A stretch of DNA of 64,000 nucleotides from Chlorocebus sabaeus (Eukaryota > Chordata > Mammalia > Primates > Cercopithecidae): assembly GCF_047675955.1 (NCBI RefSeq), contig NC_132925.1, forward strand, positions 21,910,688 to 21,974,687, in the 5' to 3' direction. The translations under genes and the position numbers were made by a program. Under the pieces are notes generated by a model, which was given only the letters and a program-made list of their open reading frames with translations, was not told the DNA's origin and searched no databases. Positions 45,700-57,030 of the stretch are shown here, in pieces (the first letter of the stretch is position 1; each line of letters opens with the position of its first letter).

Positions 45700-46490
45700 T
45701 TCATTGTAAAGTCTTTCAATATTTTAACCTCCTTTTATTGGAAAATTTTAAACAAATACAAAAGGAGACAGAAAGGCATAATGAGCAGAATAGACTCATT
45801 AACTAGATTTTATAATTATTACTTCATAACCTCTTCTTCCACCCATTTCCTTCTACCTTGTTCAATATTAAGAAGTAAATCCCAGACACTACGTCATTTT
45901 ACAGCCCACTTAGGTCATTCACATGTCTTTAGAAGGAGGTAAGGCCTTAAAACTAAAAAGACTCATGATGCCATTATCTCACCTAAGATTAATAACAATT
46001 TTTAAATATCATGGAATATTTAGACAGGGTTCAGGCTTCAAATTGTCTTATATGAATCATTATTATTTCTCAGTTTGTCTAAGTCTGTATTCAAATAAGA
46101 TTTTTGTGATTGGTTGACATTCTTCTTAAGTCTCTTAACCTGTCAGTTTGCTTCTTCATTTCTATTTTTTTTCTTGATATTTATTTGTTGAAGAAAGTGG
46201 GTCACTTGTTCTGTAGAGTTTCCCAGTATAGACTGTGCTGAATTGATCTTCATGGTGACATGGTGTCATTTAATATGTTTTTTTCTATAAATTGATTGTT
46301 TAATCCAGAGGCAAACTCTAATGGGTGTGTGTGTGTGTGTGTGTGTGTGTGAGAGTGAGATTACAGCAAGACAAATTCCTTAGTGGAGTACTCCATCAAA
46401 AGTAATATCTGGTTGTCTCTGCAACCTTTTTGAAATCACTTTACTTGGGTAAATCAAATTGGGTACCCCCTGTCCAGGTTGCATCTAATA
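45700..46490 (-). mobile_element. L1M (MC/MD-like) 3' region relic, antisense
   Basis: Diverged matches in order: ACAAATACAAAAGGAGACAG, AAGTAAATCCCAGACACTAC, CATTATCTCACCTAAGATTA, TTTTAAATATCATGGAATAT, TTATTTGTTGAAGAAAGTGGG, TCTGTAGAGTTTCCCAGTAT and a TGGTGTCATTTAATATG block. A TG run interrupts it at 46325-46350. Confidence 0.55.
46325..46350. repeat. (GT)n microsatellite
   Basis: About 13 GT dinucleotides, followed by GAGAGTGAGA. Confidence 0.9.
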
Positions 46491-47806
46491 TATTTTTTTA
46501 TTTTTTTGCCATGTGACTAGAGTTATTTGAATTCTGCTCTCCTCTTTCCTCTTTGTAACATTTTCCTTTTTGTGGGAGTAGCACTAATCAAATCTCTTTC
46601 CCCTGTTTTATATTTTATTTTATGTCTCATGGGCCACAGTTACAGTACTGATGAAAATCTACCAAGTAAGTTGAGCTTCTTTCTGTGTCAGCAGAGATAA
46701 GCCTAGTGCTCCAGGTAATCATTGTACAGGCCATATATCTGAAGCAGGGGGGAAAATCCTCTTGAAAATAGGTAAGTTTTAACCTAACATGTAGAAAAAG
46801 TGCATGACTTTTAGGGTTCTTGGGAATTCCAACTCTCCAAACAACCGCCCCCGCTTGCCTTAAAATTCCAAAAAGAATTTCTTCACTTCTTTGACCTAGG
46901 CTTGAGTCTCTTTTATAATATATTTAACTTATCAGTACTTTATTACATCTCAATGTGAATAAATCTTTCTGCTATTTCCTGGTATGTGACTTTGAAATGG
47001 GAGGTTAGAGATCTTGCTAGGAGCTGGTCCTCATGGTGAAGGCTGAGAAGGAAAGTCCGACCTGGGCTTATGGTATATACTCAGGAGTCACATGCTGGGG
47101 AGAGTAAATTAAGTCTGGGGAAGGCCAAGAGGGGGAAAAAGGGAGGTGATGTGATACTTTGAATTCACCTGGATCCTGATCTAAAATTTTAGATTATTCT
47201 TGAACCCAACCAGTCTCTCCCAGATTTATTACCTTTGGATCTTGAAGGATAATTTTTTTTTTTTTGACTATCAACATAATACTCTACTCCATTAGCAGTT
47301 AAGCAAAAAGTCATCTGCTTTGGGTAAATTTGTATCTCCATTATTGCTGAAAAATACTGATAGGTGAATGAAGTGTTCATTTTGGTTGGCAAAGCTGTAG
47401 AATAACAATAGCTGGAATGCACAGTGCCAAGATCAGCAACCCAGTACATTACTGACTTCAAAATCAAGGGCACTGTAATTGAATTCTAAAATGTAACAGT
47501 TGAAAGTAATTTTTTTCTGTTTATTTGACAAAACCTGTTTCTAGAGAATAGATACTGACATAAATACTTAAATGGCTGTTATTTGTGAAGGAAACTGTAC
47601 TTAAAAGTTGTTCTTTCTTTAGCTTTCAGACAAGCCAAACCCAGTTTATCAAGATTTATCATTGACATGGTAATAGAATATATCACCAGGGTTTTTATAT
47701 TTCCATTGTTCCCCTTGCAGACAGCAACTTTGTAGAAAGCAAGTGTGTTGAAGTGACTCATGTGCCATCAAAATTATTTCTGTTGAAGGTAATTTCAGCA
47801 ATAAAA
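46491..47806. other. No feature recognised
   Basis: Unassigned AT-rich DNA. The 94-codon minus frame at 47189-47473 has no recognised domain. Confidence 0.4.
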
Positions 47807-48176
47807 CAGTTTGCATTTTCCCTCCTTAGACACTCTTAGCATGAGGCATTTTAAAAAAATTGGTAGAGACTAATCTCTCTAATCCAAGATGACTAATGTC
47901 CTTATGGAAGAAATGGCATCTGAAGAGGCAGAAACACATGCAGAGAAAAGGCAATGTGAGGACACAGAGAGAACATAATCTACCAGCCAAGGAGTGTCTG
48001 AGACCACCAGAGGCTAGAAAAGAGGCATGGAACAGATGATCCCTTGCAGCCTTCAGAAAGAACCAACCCTGCTGACACCTTGGTCTTGGACTTCTAGCCT
48101 TCAGAACTGCAAGGCAATACATTTCTGTCGTTTAAGCCACGCACAAGATTTCTGTTGTGGTACTTTGTTATGGCAG
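47807..48176 (+). repeat. Left arm of an inverted duplication, containing an MLT1 LTR 3' part
   Basis: From ACAGTTTGCATTTTCCCTCC to TACTTTGTTATGGCAG. MLT1 sequence is clear from about 47883 (GTCCTTATGGAAGAAATGGC; ACCAACCCTGCTGACACCTT; TTCTGTCGTTTAAGCCACG). The whole arm, including about 70 bases before recognisable MLT1, is the reverse complement of 49303-49677 at roughly 93 percent by hand alignment. Confidence 0.85.
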
Positions 48177-48430
48177 CCCTAACAAAATGATTGAATTGAG
48201 AAATCCAGTGAAAAAGAAATGCATTCTTTGAAAACTGAGAGTGAGCAAAAGAGAGAGCAGCTGGGGTAAAGCAATGGCAGATGGATCTCAAAGTCTTTCA
48301 ACAAAAAAGATGACTTTTCATTAATAAAGGCAATTGTCTGAGACCCTTTTGAGCCTCCAGATCTTTTTTCCCTTCAATTCTTCCTAATGTCTTCCCTAAC
48401 TCTCTCTCCAACTTCCTTTCTTGGCAGCAT
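48177..48430. other. Spacer of the inverted duplication, left part
   Basis: Unassigned sequence; the first bases finish the MLT1 end (CCCTAACAAAATGA). Confidence 0.4.
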
Positions 48431-48900
48431 GCATGTTTTATTTATTAAAACACACTGAATTCCTACCATGAGCCAGTCACCGTGCTGGCCACTGAGGCAT
48501 GAATGGCCCTAGCCCTCATGGAGTGCCCAGTCCAGAGTGAATAACAGTCATGCAATCTGGATATCAAGGACAGAGTGGTAAGGGCTGTAATGGAATAACT
48601 ACAAGGGGAGCTAAGGCTAGTCTTAGGAGGGACACCTAATCTGATTTTTGTTTGTTGTACAGAGCTTCCTGGAGGAATTGACTCCTAGGTTTGTTGAGAC
48701 CTAAAATGAATGGAGAAAAGTGCTCCACACAGAGAGAAAAACGCATGAAGCCTGGAGATGAAATTCATGACTGTGTCTTAGACTGTAAGTTAGGAAACAG
48801 TGAGAGATGAGTCAGAAAAGGTTGGCAGAATCTAGGCCGCATAATCTTTGAAGCCATAAATACATCTTTTGACTTATTCAAAAGCATATGGGAGCAGTGA
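48431..48900 (-). mobile_element. L2 relic, antisense
   Basis: CATGAGCCAGTCACCGTGCT, AGCCCTCATGGAGTGCCCAG and GTGGTAAGGGCTGTAATGGA follow the reverse complement of the L2 3' end and adjacent region. It lies in the spacer of the inverted duplication. Confidence 0.65.
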
Positions 48901-49302
48901 AGGGACTCATACTGGAAAGAGCAGCCAGATTTGTGCTTGGACTGGTCATTCCATTTACCTGAAGATGGCAAGTTGAACGCAGGCAGATATCTCCCTTTCC
49001 ACTCTATCATATGGAGTTGATATCAGTATATTAAAATTGTATTACTAAATACATCTCATGCTTGAAAATAAGAAAAGGGAAATAAAAATCAGAAATCCAG
49101 AAGCTTGCCAAAAAGTGAGGGGAGAAGAAGTAGACAGGAATCCATGATAGTAATAAGGGCCTAAATCCACTGGGCTTCTAGGGCACTGGGATTGTGGAAC
49201 CAGAGCCTTTCAACATTTGGAGGCAGGGCTGACACCATTCTGTCTGCCCATGCCTAGGGGCTGAGAGGGGCTGCCTGTTCTCAGCAGGGTCTAGAGTTCC
49301 TC
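48901..49302. other. Spacer of the inverted duplication, right part
   Basis: Unassigned sequence. A 92-codon minus frame at 49178-49456 crosses into the MLT1 arm and is not a gene. Confidence 0.4.
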
Positions 49303-49677
49303 TGCCACACAGAAACAAAGTACCACAACAGAAATTTTGTGGGTGGCTTAAACGACAGAAATTTATTGCCTTGCAGTTCTGAAGGCTAGAAGTCCAAGAC
49401 CAAGGTGTCAGCAGGGTTGGTTCTTTCTGAGGGCTGTGAGGGATCATCTGTTCCATGCCTCTTTCCTAGCCTCTGGTGGTCTCAGACACTCCTTGGTTGG
49501 TAGATGACGTTCTCTCTGTGTCCTCACACTGCCTTTTCTCTGTGTGTGTCTTTGCCTCTTCAGATGCCATTTCTTCCATAAGGACACTAGTCGTCTTGGA
49601 TTAGAGAGATTGATCTCTACCGATTTTTAAAAAATGCCTCATGCTAAGAGTGTCTAGGGAGGGAAAGTACAAACTGT
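49303..49677 (-). repeat. Right arm of the inverted duplication (antisense MLT1)
   Basis: It reads AAAGTACCACAACAGAAATT through AGTTCTGAAGGCTAGAAGTCC to GGAGGGAAAGTACAAACTGT. As the reverse complement it matches the left arm from end to end, with about 25 differences, many of them transitions. Confidence 0.85.
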
Positions 49678-50349
49678 CTGGAAATGATACAATCCTTTGT
49701 GTACCTGGTCTCAGCCTGGTCTGGAGGTCTCTCTGATACAGAGCTGGGGATGAGGCAACTGAAGGAACACGTATCAAGAGACTGTCACAACCCAGAATGC
49801 ATGTAGGAGAAACCTGCGAAAGATGATTGTAAGGGAATTAGAAAGTATTTGAGGAAGCGCAACATCATTAAAGATAGACAACAAACACCATAAATGGAGT
49901 AACTGATACTGGAGCAGTTATAACTAATGCAGGAATAAAGAAAGAACTTTAAAAAAATATGTGATTATCCAAGAGACAAAGTAGGAAATGGCAACTGTAG
50001 AATAAGCTGGAAAACAAATTACCAAACTTGAAGATCAACCTAATGAAGTCTTAGAACACAGCACGAAGAAACAGAGAAGAGAAATAGCAAAGAAAGGTTA
50101 AGAGATCATGAGAATGGATTCAGAAGATTCAGTATACATTTGATAAAATACATAGGAGAGAATTTTGAATGGCCAATATATGAATGAGAATTTTCCAGAA
50201 GGAAATAGAGATATGAATCATTGAGTTGAAAAAAATCCCATGAAGTAATAAAGAGGCAAAAAAATTTATTCATAGATATTATGCTCAAACTTTGGAACAT
50301 TAGATACAATGAGAGCACCCCTAAATTCTGTCAGAGATATGATATTGAT

Positions 50350-50854
50350 CAGCAGTTCCCAACCTTTTTGGCACCAGGGACAGGTTTCATGGAAGACAAT
50401 TTTTCCATAGATGGGGAAGGGGATGCTTTTGGGATGATTCAAGTGCTTTAACATTTATTTTACTTTATTTCTATTATTATTACATTGCAATATATAATGA
50501 AATAATTATACAACTCACTATAATGTTGAACCAGTGGGAGACCTGAGCTTGTTTTCCTGCAACTAGATGGACCCATCTGGGGGTGATGGGAGACAGTGAC
50601 AGATCTTCAGGCATTAGATTCTCATAAGGAGTGTGCAACTTGGATCACTCACATACACAGTTCACAACAGGATTTGTGCTCCTATGAGAATCTAATGCCT
50701 CCACTGATCTGACAGGAGGCAGAGCTTAGGTGGTAATGCAAGCATTGGAGAGCAGCTGTAAATACAGATGAGGCTTTGCTGGCTCACCTGCTGCTCGCCT
50801 CCTGCTGTGTGCCCTGGTTCCTACAGGTCTGTGGCGTGGGGGTTGGGGACCCCG
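50350..50854 (-). mobile_element. MER1 (hAT-Charlie) non-autonomous DNA transposon
   Basis: Ends CAGCAGTTCCCAACC and GGTTGGGGACCCC form hAT-type inverted repeats. The body matches MER1A as I know it (CACCAGGGACAGGTTTCATG; CTATTATTATTACATTGCAA; TGCTCCTATGAGAATCTAAT). ATATTGAT before and ATACAGAT after are a diverged 8-bp target-site duplication. Confidence 0.85.
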
Positions 50855-51023
50855 ATACAGATTAAAAGAATAAACATTAAAATAATATCATGTTTTCTAT
50901 TAGCAATATTAGATGCCATAAAACAACAGGGCAATATCTAAAATACTCAGAGAATAACATCCTTTAATACAGAAATATTTATTATTCTAAATCGTGCATC
51001 AGAAATTAGGGTTAAAGATCTTT

Positions 51024-51300
51024 GGCCAGGCGTGGTGGCTCACGCCTGTAATTCCAGCACTTCTGGAGGCTGAGGTGGGCAGATCATGAGGTCAGTTGGA
51101 GACCAGCCTGAGCAACGTGGTGAAACCTCATCTCTACTAAAAATACAAAAATTAGCCGGGTGTGGTGGTGCACGCCTGTAATCCCAGCTACTTGAGAGGC
51201 TGAGGCAGGAGAATTGTTTGAACCTAGGAGGCGTAGGTTGTGGTGAGCCGAGATCGCGCCACTGCACTCCAACCTGGGCGACAGAGCAAGACTCCGTCTC

Positions 51301-51329
<29 letters not shown>
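51024..51329 (+). mobile_element. AluS element
   Basis: Full dimer from GGCCAGGCGTGGTGGCTCAC to a 29-A tail. TTAAAGATCTTT before and AAAAATCTTTT after suggest the duplication. It inserted into the L1M. Confidence 0.9.
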
Positions 51330-51333
<4 letters not shown>

Positions 51334-51843
51334 TTCAGATTATAAGACTAACTGGAATTTGTCACACATACACCCTTGATGAAAAAGCTTCTAAAGTATA
51401 TACTCCAGGAAGAAATAATGATAAGCAAATAAGTTGTTAAAACATATTAGTGAATTAAAATATTTATTGATTTAACAAGCAATAGGAGAAAGATGCATTT
51501 AGTAACAAGCTGGGACTAAAATTTCATTAAATATATAACTGTCCTTTTCAAGATATTCAACACAAATATATGTAACAAAGTAAACTAGACTAATATAACA
51601 GAATTTATCAAAAAAGAAAGAACAGAAACAAACAGAAAGCATAGTAAGGAGAAAATACAAAATAATTTATTAGAGACAAGCATACATGTGACAGTAATCA
51701 CAGTAAATGTGGACAGGTTGATTGCCCCTGTAAAAGTAGTAGGGCCCTTCTTTCCTGGTCATATCTGTATCCTTGCCATCAAGTTTTTTGAATAAGATAT
51801 TTGTTTTATAAGATCTTTTTAAAAAGATACTATCAGATCTTGT

Positions 51844-52143
51844 AGACTGGGCATGGTGGCTCACACCTATAATCCCAGCACTTTGGGAGGCCGAGGCAGG
51901 TGGATCATGAGGTCAGGAGATCGAGACCATCCTGGCTAACAGGGTGAAACCCCATCTCTACTAAAAATACAAAAAATTAGCTGGGCATGGTGGCGGTTGC
52001 CTGTAGTCCCAGCTACTCAGGAGGCTGAGGCAGGAGAATGGTGTGAACCCGGGAGGCGGTGCTTGCAGTGAGCCAAGATTGCACCACTGCACTCCAGCCT
52101 GGGTGACTCAAAAAAAAAAAAACAAAAAACAAACAAAAAAAAA
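51844..52143 (+). mobile_element. AluY/Sx-like element
   Basis: Full dimer, from ACTGGGCATGGTGGCTCACA to an A-rich tail interrupted by C. ACTATCAGATCTT before and ACTATGAGATCTT after are a 13-bp target-site duplication with one difference. Confidence 0.9.
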
Positions 52144-53049
52144 CTATGAGATCTTTTAAAAAAGATCTTTAAAAAAATCTAGCTATATTATGGTGAAAAG
52201 AGACCCAATTTAAAATATCCCTGAGAGTTTGAAAACTCAGGGAAGAAGAAAGATATGCCAGGCAATTACTAGCAGTAACAGCAAGTATCTAGTATAGCAA
52301 TATTAGAATTATGAGTAATAAAATTCAGGGCACAATATGTTAAAAGAAACAGGTTGCCATTTCATATTGATAAAAGGAACAATGTACTTTTATGCATTTC
52401 AAATATGGCCTTAACTTATAAAAAATCTGATAAAACTATATTTAGAAATAAAAAATCATGGTGGAAGACAAATGTGATATACTACCCTTAATATGAGAAA
52501 AACCCACAAACACCCAATTTAAAACATGAGCACAGGACTTGATTAGACATTTCTCCAAAGAAGATAGATAAATGGCTGATGAAGCATGTGAAAAGATACT
52601 CAACATCACCAATCATGAGGAAAATGCAAATCAAAACCAAAATGAGAGCAACCTAAATATCTATAAATGAATCAATGGATAAAGAAAGTCTGATATATAC
52701 ATACAATGGACTATTATTCAGCCTTTAAAAAGGATAGCAATTCTGATACATGCTACAACATGGATGAATCTTGAGGACATTATGCTAAGTGAAATAAGCC
52801 AGTCACAATTGGTATGGCTGTAGACTGAAATGCATGCTTAAAAATGGTTAAGATGTTACTTATGTGTTATGTGTATTTTATCATAATTAAAATACAAATA
52901 AGGATACTCCCCTTGATGTGTTTTGGAGAATGGTTTAATGCGGATAAACACAGGTTGGGCAGACACCAGTTGGAAAAATTTTCTGCGAATCAGAAAAGAC
53001 ATAACCGTGACTTTAATTCATGTAGTGTGAGTGGGACTGAAGTCAAAGG

Positions 53050-53290
53050 GTAGGATTGAGAAATAACTAGACGGTAGGAACAAGAGGACTCTGAATGACT
53101 TGACGTGAGTACAAAGGGAGAGAGAAGGCACTTTCAATGCTTGGTTTCAGGATTGGACAACTGGGTGAATGTTGGAGCCATTTACTGAGATAATACACCC
53201 AGGAAGAGGAACAAGATCTGGTGGACAAGATGAGGAGTTTAGCTTAGACTGAGAGAAGTTTGAGATGTCTCTGAGATATCTAAGGGACCA
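53050..53290 (-). mobile_element. L2 relic (body region), antisense
   Basis: TTTCAGGATTGGACAACTGG, GTGAATGTTGGAGCCATTTA, CTGAGATAATACACCCAGGA and AGTTTGAGATGTCTCTGAGA follow the same antisense-L2 order as the 17.3-kb element. Confidence 0.5.
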
Positions 53291-53939
53291 ACATCTCTTT
53301 CTTCAACCTCTTCATTTTCTCTTTATTTCTTCCACTGAAATGCCCACTGGTTTTCTTTTCTATGCACACTTCACACAGAAAAACACAATTTTGTTGACTT
53401 TAGGAGTGTTCCCACATCAATGCAGCATAGATATTAGTGGGTAAATCCTGGGATTACTCAAATATGTGCTAGTCTCAAATAGGATTTATTTCCCTAAGGT
53501 CAAAGAATGCTTAATGCAATGGAACAGATTGTGTTTCCAGTGGACACAAGAATCCCAGATGCAGAACACTAACAAGAAGCTTGCATAAGCACAAGGCCAA
53601 GTTCATTTCATTCTCATTTGCTATAATGCAACTCTTCTACAATTTCACTGATGGTGTAGATAAGACAATTCACAGCTGTCACTGGGACCGGGACCTGCCA
53701 ACTGTTGTCTTTTGCTCTGATTTCTTTCCTGCAGATAAAATGTTTTGTGGAAATAACATAATGGGTCCCCAAGTTTGGTTTTGTTTATATTTAGTCATCT
53801 GTTGTGCTGCAAACAGAGCATTTTCAGGACATAATACTTAATGTAGAATGGTGGTGAATCAATCATGTTCTAATGTTGTCCATTTGGTAGCAGTGATTGA
53901 GGAAGATGCTTTTCCCACACAAGTGTAAGTATAATAATA
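53291..53939. other. No feature recognised
   Basis: Unassigned. The 86-codon frame at 53581-53841 shows no family resemblance. Confidence 0.4.
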
Positions 53940-54155
53940 AAAACGAAGACCCTACATTCAGGTGAGCCAGGTGCAATCCTGGCTGGCTATGTGATTCTGA
54001 GTAGGTTTAACCAGCCTGAATCTCAGTTTCTTTATCTTTAATTAAAACGATGGGAAAAGCCCCTGGTTTATAGTTATTTTAAAGATTAAAGGAGATATAT
54101 GTGAAGATATCTATCATAGTACTTAAAATATTGCAGGCATTAACAAATATTAATT
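53940..54155 (-). mobile_element. MIR SINE, antisense
   Basis: GCTATGTGATTCTGAGTAGG, CTGAATCTCAGTTTCTTTAT, TTAAAGGAGATATATGTGAA and AATATTGCAGGCATTAACAA reproduce the reverse complement of MIR in order. Confidence 0.75.
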
Positions 54156-55068
54156 TCTTTTCCCTGGTGAACTGTTCTATGATTAATACCACATTTTCCC
54201 CGGCCATCCCAACCTGAAAGTGAAAAGGGGACCACAACAGCAGCATAAATGTCCCCAGCCTCTTACATGGGCCTTGTAAGTTCCGTTCAAAGAAATTCTC
54301 CCAAATTTGTAGAGTACCCAGGATTGTCTCACACATGCTGATAAGCGCAGCATTCTTTGCTCACACACAAAGCTTGCCTTGTTCATCTTCGCCTTGGCTG
54401 TTCATGACCCTTTGCTGGGACTGGGATTGCTCATCCTGGTAAGGCCAATGCAAAGGTGCCAAGAACATTTTGATGACTTTGGGAAGTTGGGAAATTCCCT
54501 CCTACCACTGCCAGCTTCCACCTCCTGCCACCAAGGCTAGACATTTTATAGAGCCAGTGCCATTCTCTGGGCCAATCCATAGTGCGCCAAAACCACTTCG
54601 TTTCCTTCCCTGATGTGTCAAGAATCTATTTTCTGTCTTTATATTAACATTAATTGTTTTAGTTTGTATTTTCAGCCACTTTCTTCTTGGGGACCTAATT
54701 GTGAGTTCTTGGGGCCTGGGCCAGAGGAAAATTTGACTAATGGATTTCACGCCAAAAGCCTGCTCTCCCTCCTAACACTGAAGCTTTATTAGAAGGCCAA
54801 GCTTTTATGTGAATGCCTCTCTTCTCTGAGGATAAGTGATTTTACAAGAGTTATTTTCAATTCCTTATGTCAGTCAAACTCCCTCCTCCCAGTCCCCTTA
54901 GGGCCACCTCAGCAGTCTTCGAAATGTTCTAAGGTAAATACTTCTTGGGTTCTAGTTGAGAATCCTGCTACAATTTCTCATATAGGAGGACTTTTAGAGA
55001 CTTTTTTTTTAAGAAGACTTTTCCTCTAAAGAGGAGAAGGAAGACTGGAAAAAAAACATGAAATAATT
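54156..55068. other. No feature recognised
   Basis: Unassigned. Minus frames of 67-85 codons have no recognised domain. Confidence 0.4.
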
Positions 55069-55805
55069 GTTACATTTTTTTTAATTTTAGGGGCACAAAG
55101 TGGTTTTTGCTTACATGGATGAATCGTATAGTGGTGAAGTCCGGGATTTTAGTGCACCTGTCACCTGAGTAGTATCCATTGTACCCAGTGTACCCAGTAG
55201 GTGTTTTTTCATCCCTCACCCCACCTCCCACTCTCCCCACTTCTAAGTCTTCAAAGTTCATCATACTACTCTGTATGCTTTTGCATACCCATAGCTTAGG
55301 TACCACTTATGAATGAGAACATGTGGTGTTTGGTTTTCTGTTCCTGAGTTACTTCCCTTAGGATAATAGTCTCCTGTTCCGTCCAAGTTGCTGCAAAAGA
55401 CATTATTTAATTATTTTTTATGGCTGAGTCATATTCCGTGTATATACCACATTTTCTTTGTTCACTCTGATGGGCACTTAGGTTGATTCCACATCTTTGC
55501 AATTGTGCATTATGCTGTGATAAACATATGTGTGCAGGTGTCTTTTTTATGTAATGGCTTTTCCTTGGGATAGATACCCAGTAGCGAGATTGCTGGATTG
55601 AATGGTAGACCTACTTTTAGTTCTTTAAGAAATCTCCATACTATTTTCCATAGAGGTTGTACTAATTTACATTCCCACCAACAATGTATAAGTGTTCCCT
55701 TTTCATCACATCCATATCAACATCTATTTGCTTTTTGACTTTTTAATAATGGCTATTCTGGCTGGGGTATTTCATTGTGGTTTAATTTGCATTCATTATG
55801 AAATG
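55069..55805 (-). mobile_element. L1MA/L1PB-like 3' end, antisense
   Basis: AATTTTAGGGGCACAAAGTG, GATGAATCGTATAGTGGTGA, CTTATGAATGAGAACATGTG, AGCGAGATTGCTGGATTGAA and ATTCCCACCAACAATGTATA give the antisense L1 3' UTR and ORF2 C-terminal order. Several small deletions; no open frame of note. Confidence 0.8.
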
Positions 55806-55829
55806 ATTGTGATAACTTTGGATGTGAGA

Positions 55830-56040
55830 GAGTAGGCGGGGATTTTAAGGAAGGGTGGGGGATGTGGGGACCTGAATTTGGGCAGTGGTCATGGAAAGAA
55901 ATGGGCAGATTCTAGAGGCTTGATGAAAGAACAAACAAATGTCATCAGTGACTACACTGGAGAAACAGGACCTGAAGGTTGTCATGGATGATTCTGAGTT
56001 TTCTGGGAATTTGTGCCTCTAAAGTTGATTTGTCTGAATA
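55830..56040 (-). mobile_element. L2-like relic, antisense (weak)
   Basis: GGAAAGAAATGGGCAGATTC and TGTCATGGATGATTCTGAGT resemble the antisense L2 body ('agaagtggtcagattc', 'caaggatgactcc'). Confidence 0.4.
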
Positions 56041-56804
56041 GTAAAACTTGAAATTCCAAATCCTTAATGTAAGTTTTCAGAGTCCTGTATCCCTTGCCAG
56101 CCATCCTGCTTTAAAATCACTTGCTGTTTAAATTCTTCAGTGTCTCTCTTTCCTTTGCTTTCCTCTAAGCACCAGGCTTGTGTGTGAGAGGCTGTAACTC
56201 GTCTTCTTTCCTTCATGTAGGCTGGTGATATAGACTTGCTGGTCCTCATGAATGTGCTGGTGCTTTGGACTCCAAGGGCAATCTGTCTGTCAGTTTTGAC
56301 AGTATTGTCTAGTCTCAGTGAGAGATGGAAGAAAGACCACTGAGATTTCTCTGAGTCTGAAAATAAGTACTGTTTGTAGCATTCAAATTTGCTTCGAAGG
56401 AGCATTCTTCACATGCCCGTGGTCAGGAACAATTTAAGGAGTGTTAGGATCCAAAAAATTGATTGGATTTCCTCCCTCTCTTCACAGCCTATATTTTGTC
56501 CCCAGCCTATCAAAAATATTTAAGAGTATTTGGCATATTTCCAAAATACTATTTTTGAAATATTATGCTGAGCATTTAAGCAAATGAACGACACAGGGAC
56601 AGCTTTGGGTCACGCTATGCGTGGGTCTCCAGCACCTCTTTCTCTTCCTTAGTGTTCTCAAGCTGATCTCTGGTTGTTTAGAGCTCTTCACAGAGGACTT
56701 CATCAGGACTGGCCTTCAAAATCCCTACCACTAAGCCTTTCCTTTCCCAGATCCCATATCAGATTGCCATGTTCCTAGAGGACTGAACATAGTCAGTGGT
56801 CTAA
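56041..56804. other. No feature recognised
   Basis: Contains a 113-codon minus frame at 56064-56405 with no recognisable domain; rejected as a gene for lack of support. Confidence 0.4.
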
Positions 56805-57030
56805 TAAATAATAATGATAGATATGGTTTATTGAGTGCCTGGCATGGTGCGTTTCATACATTATCTCATTTAATTGTCACACCAGTTTTGGAAGTATTAC
56901 TATCCCTCTTTACAAATGAGGAGAGACTGAAACATCAAGAGTGTCATTAAGTTGGGTAAACGTCATGCAGCTTGTAAGTGCCAGAGATAGAACAGGACCG
57001 CAGGTCTCTCTCATAATGTACACTCCTGCT
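56805..57030 (+). mobile_element. MIR SINE
   Basis: TTATTGAGTGCCTGGCATGG, CATTATCTCATTTAATTGTC, TTTACAAATGAGGAGAGACT and CATGCAGCTTGTAAGTGCCA reproduce MIR nearly full length. Confidence 0.8.

Larger units (their letters stand above)
49770..52905 (+). mobile_element. Old L1M LINE with large internal losses and nested insertions
   Basis: ORF1-like sequence at 49770-50340 (AGAATTTTCCAGAAGG..., a 'gaactttccaaat'-type block, TTATGCTCAAACTTTGGAAC) and 50866-51010. Decayed ORF2 sequence at 51330-51840. ORF2 3' end and 3' UTR at 52144-52905 (CTACAACATGGATGAATCTT, TTATGCTAAGTGAAATAAGC, GTTATGTGTATTTTATCATAA split). MER1 and two Alus are nested in it. No coding frame remains. Confidence 0.7.

Noticed and set aside
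53581..53841. 86-codon frame with a Cys-rich C-terminus
   Set aside because: No zinc-finger spacing or known family, and no supporting context.
56064..56405. 113-codon minus-strand frame
   Set aside because: No recognisable motif, homology or promoter context; compatible with chance.
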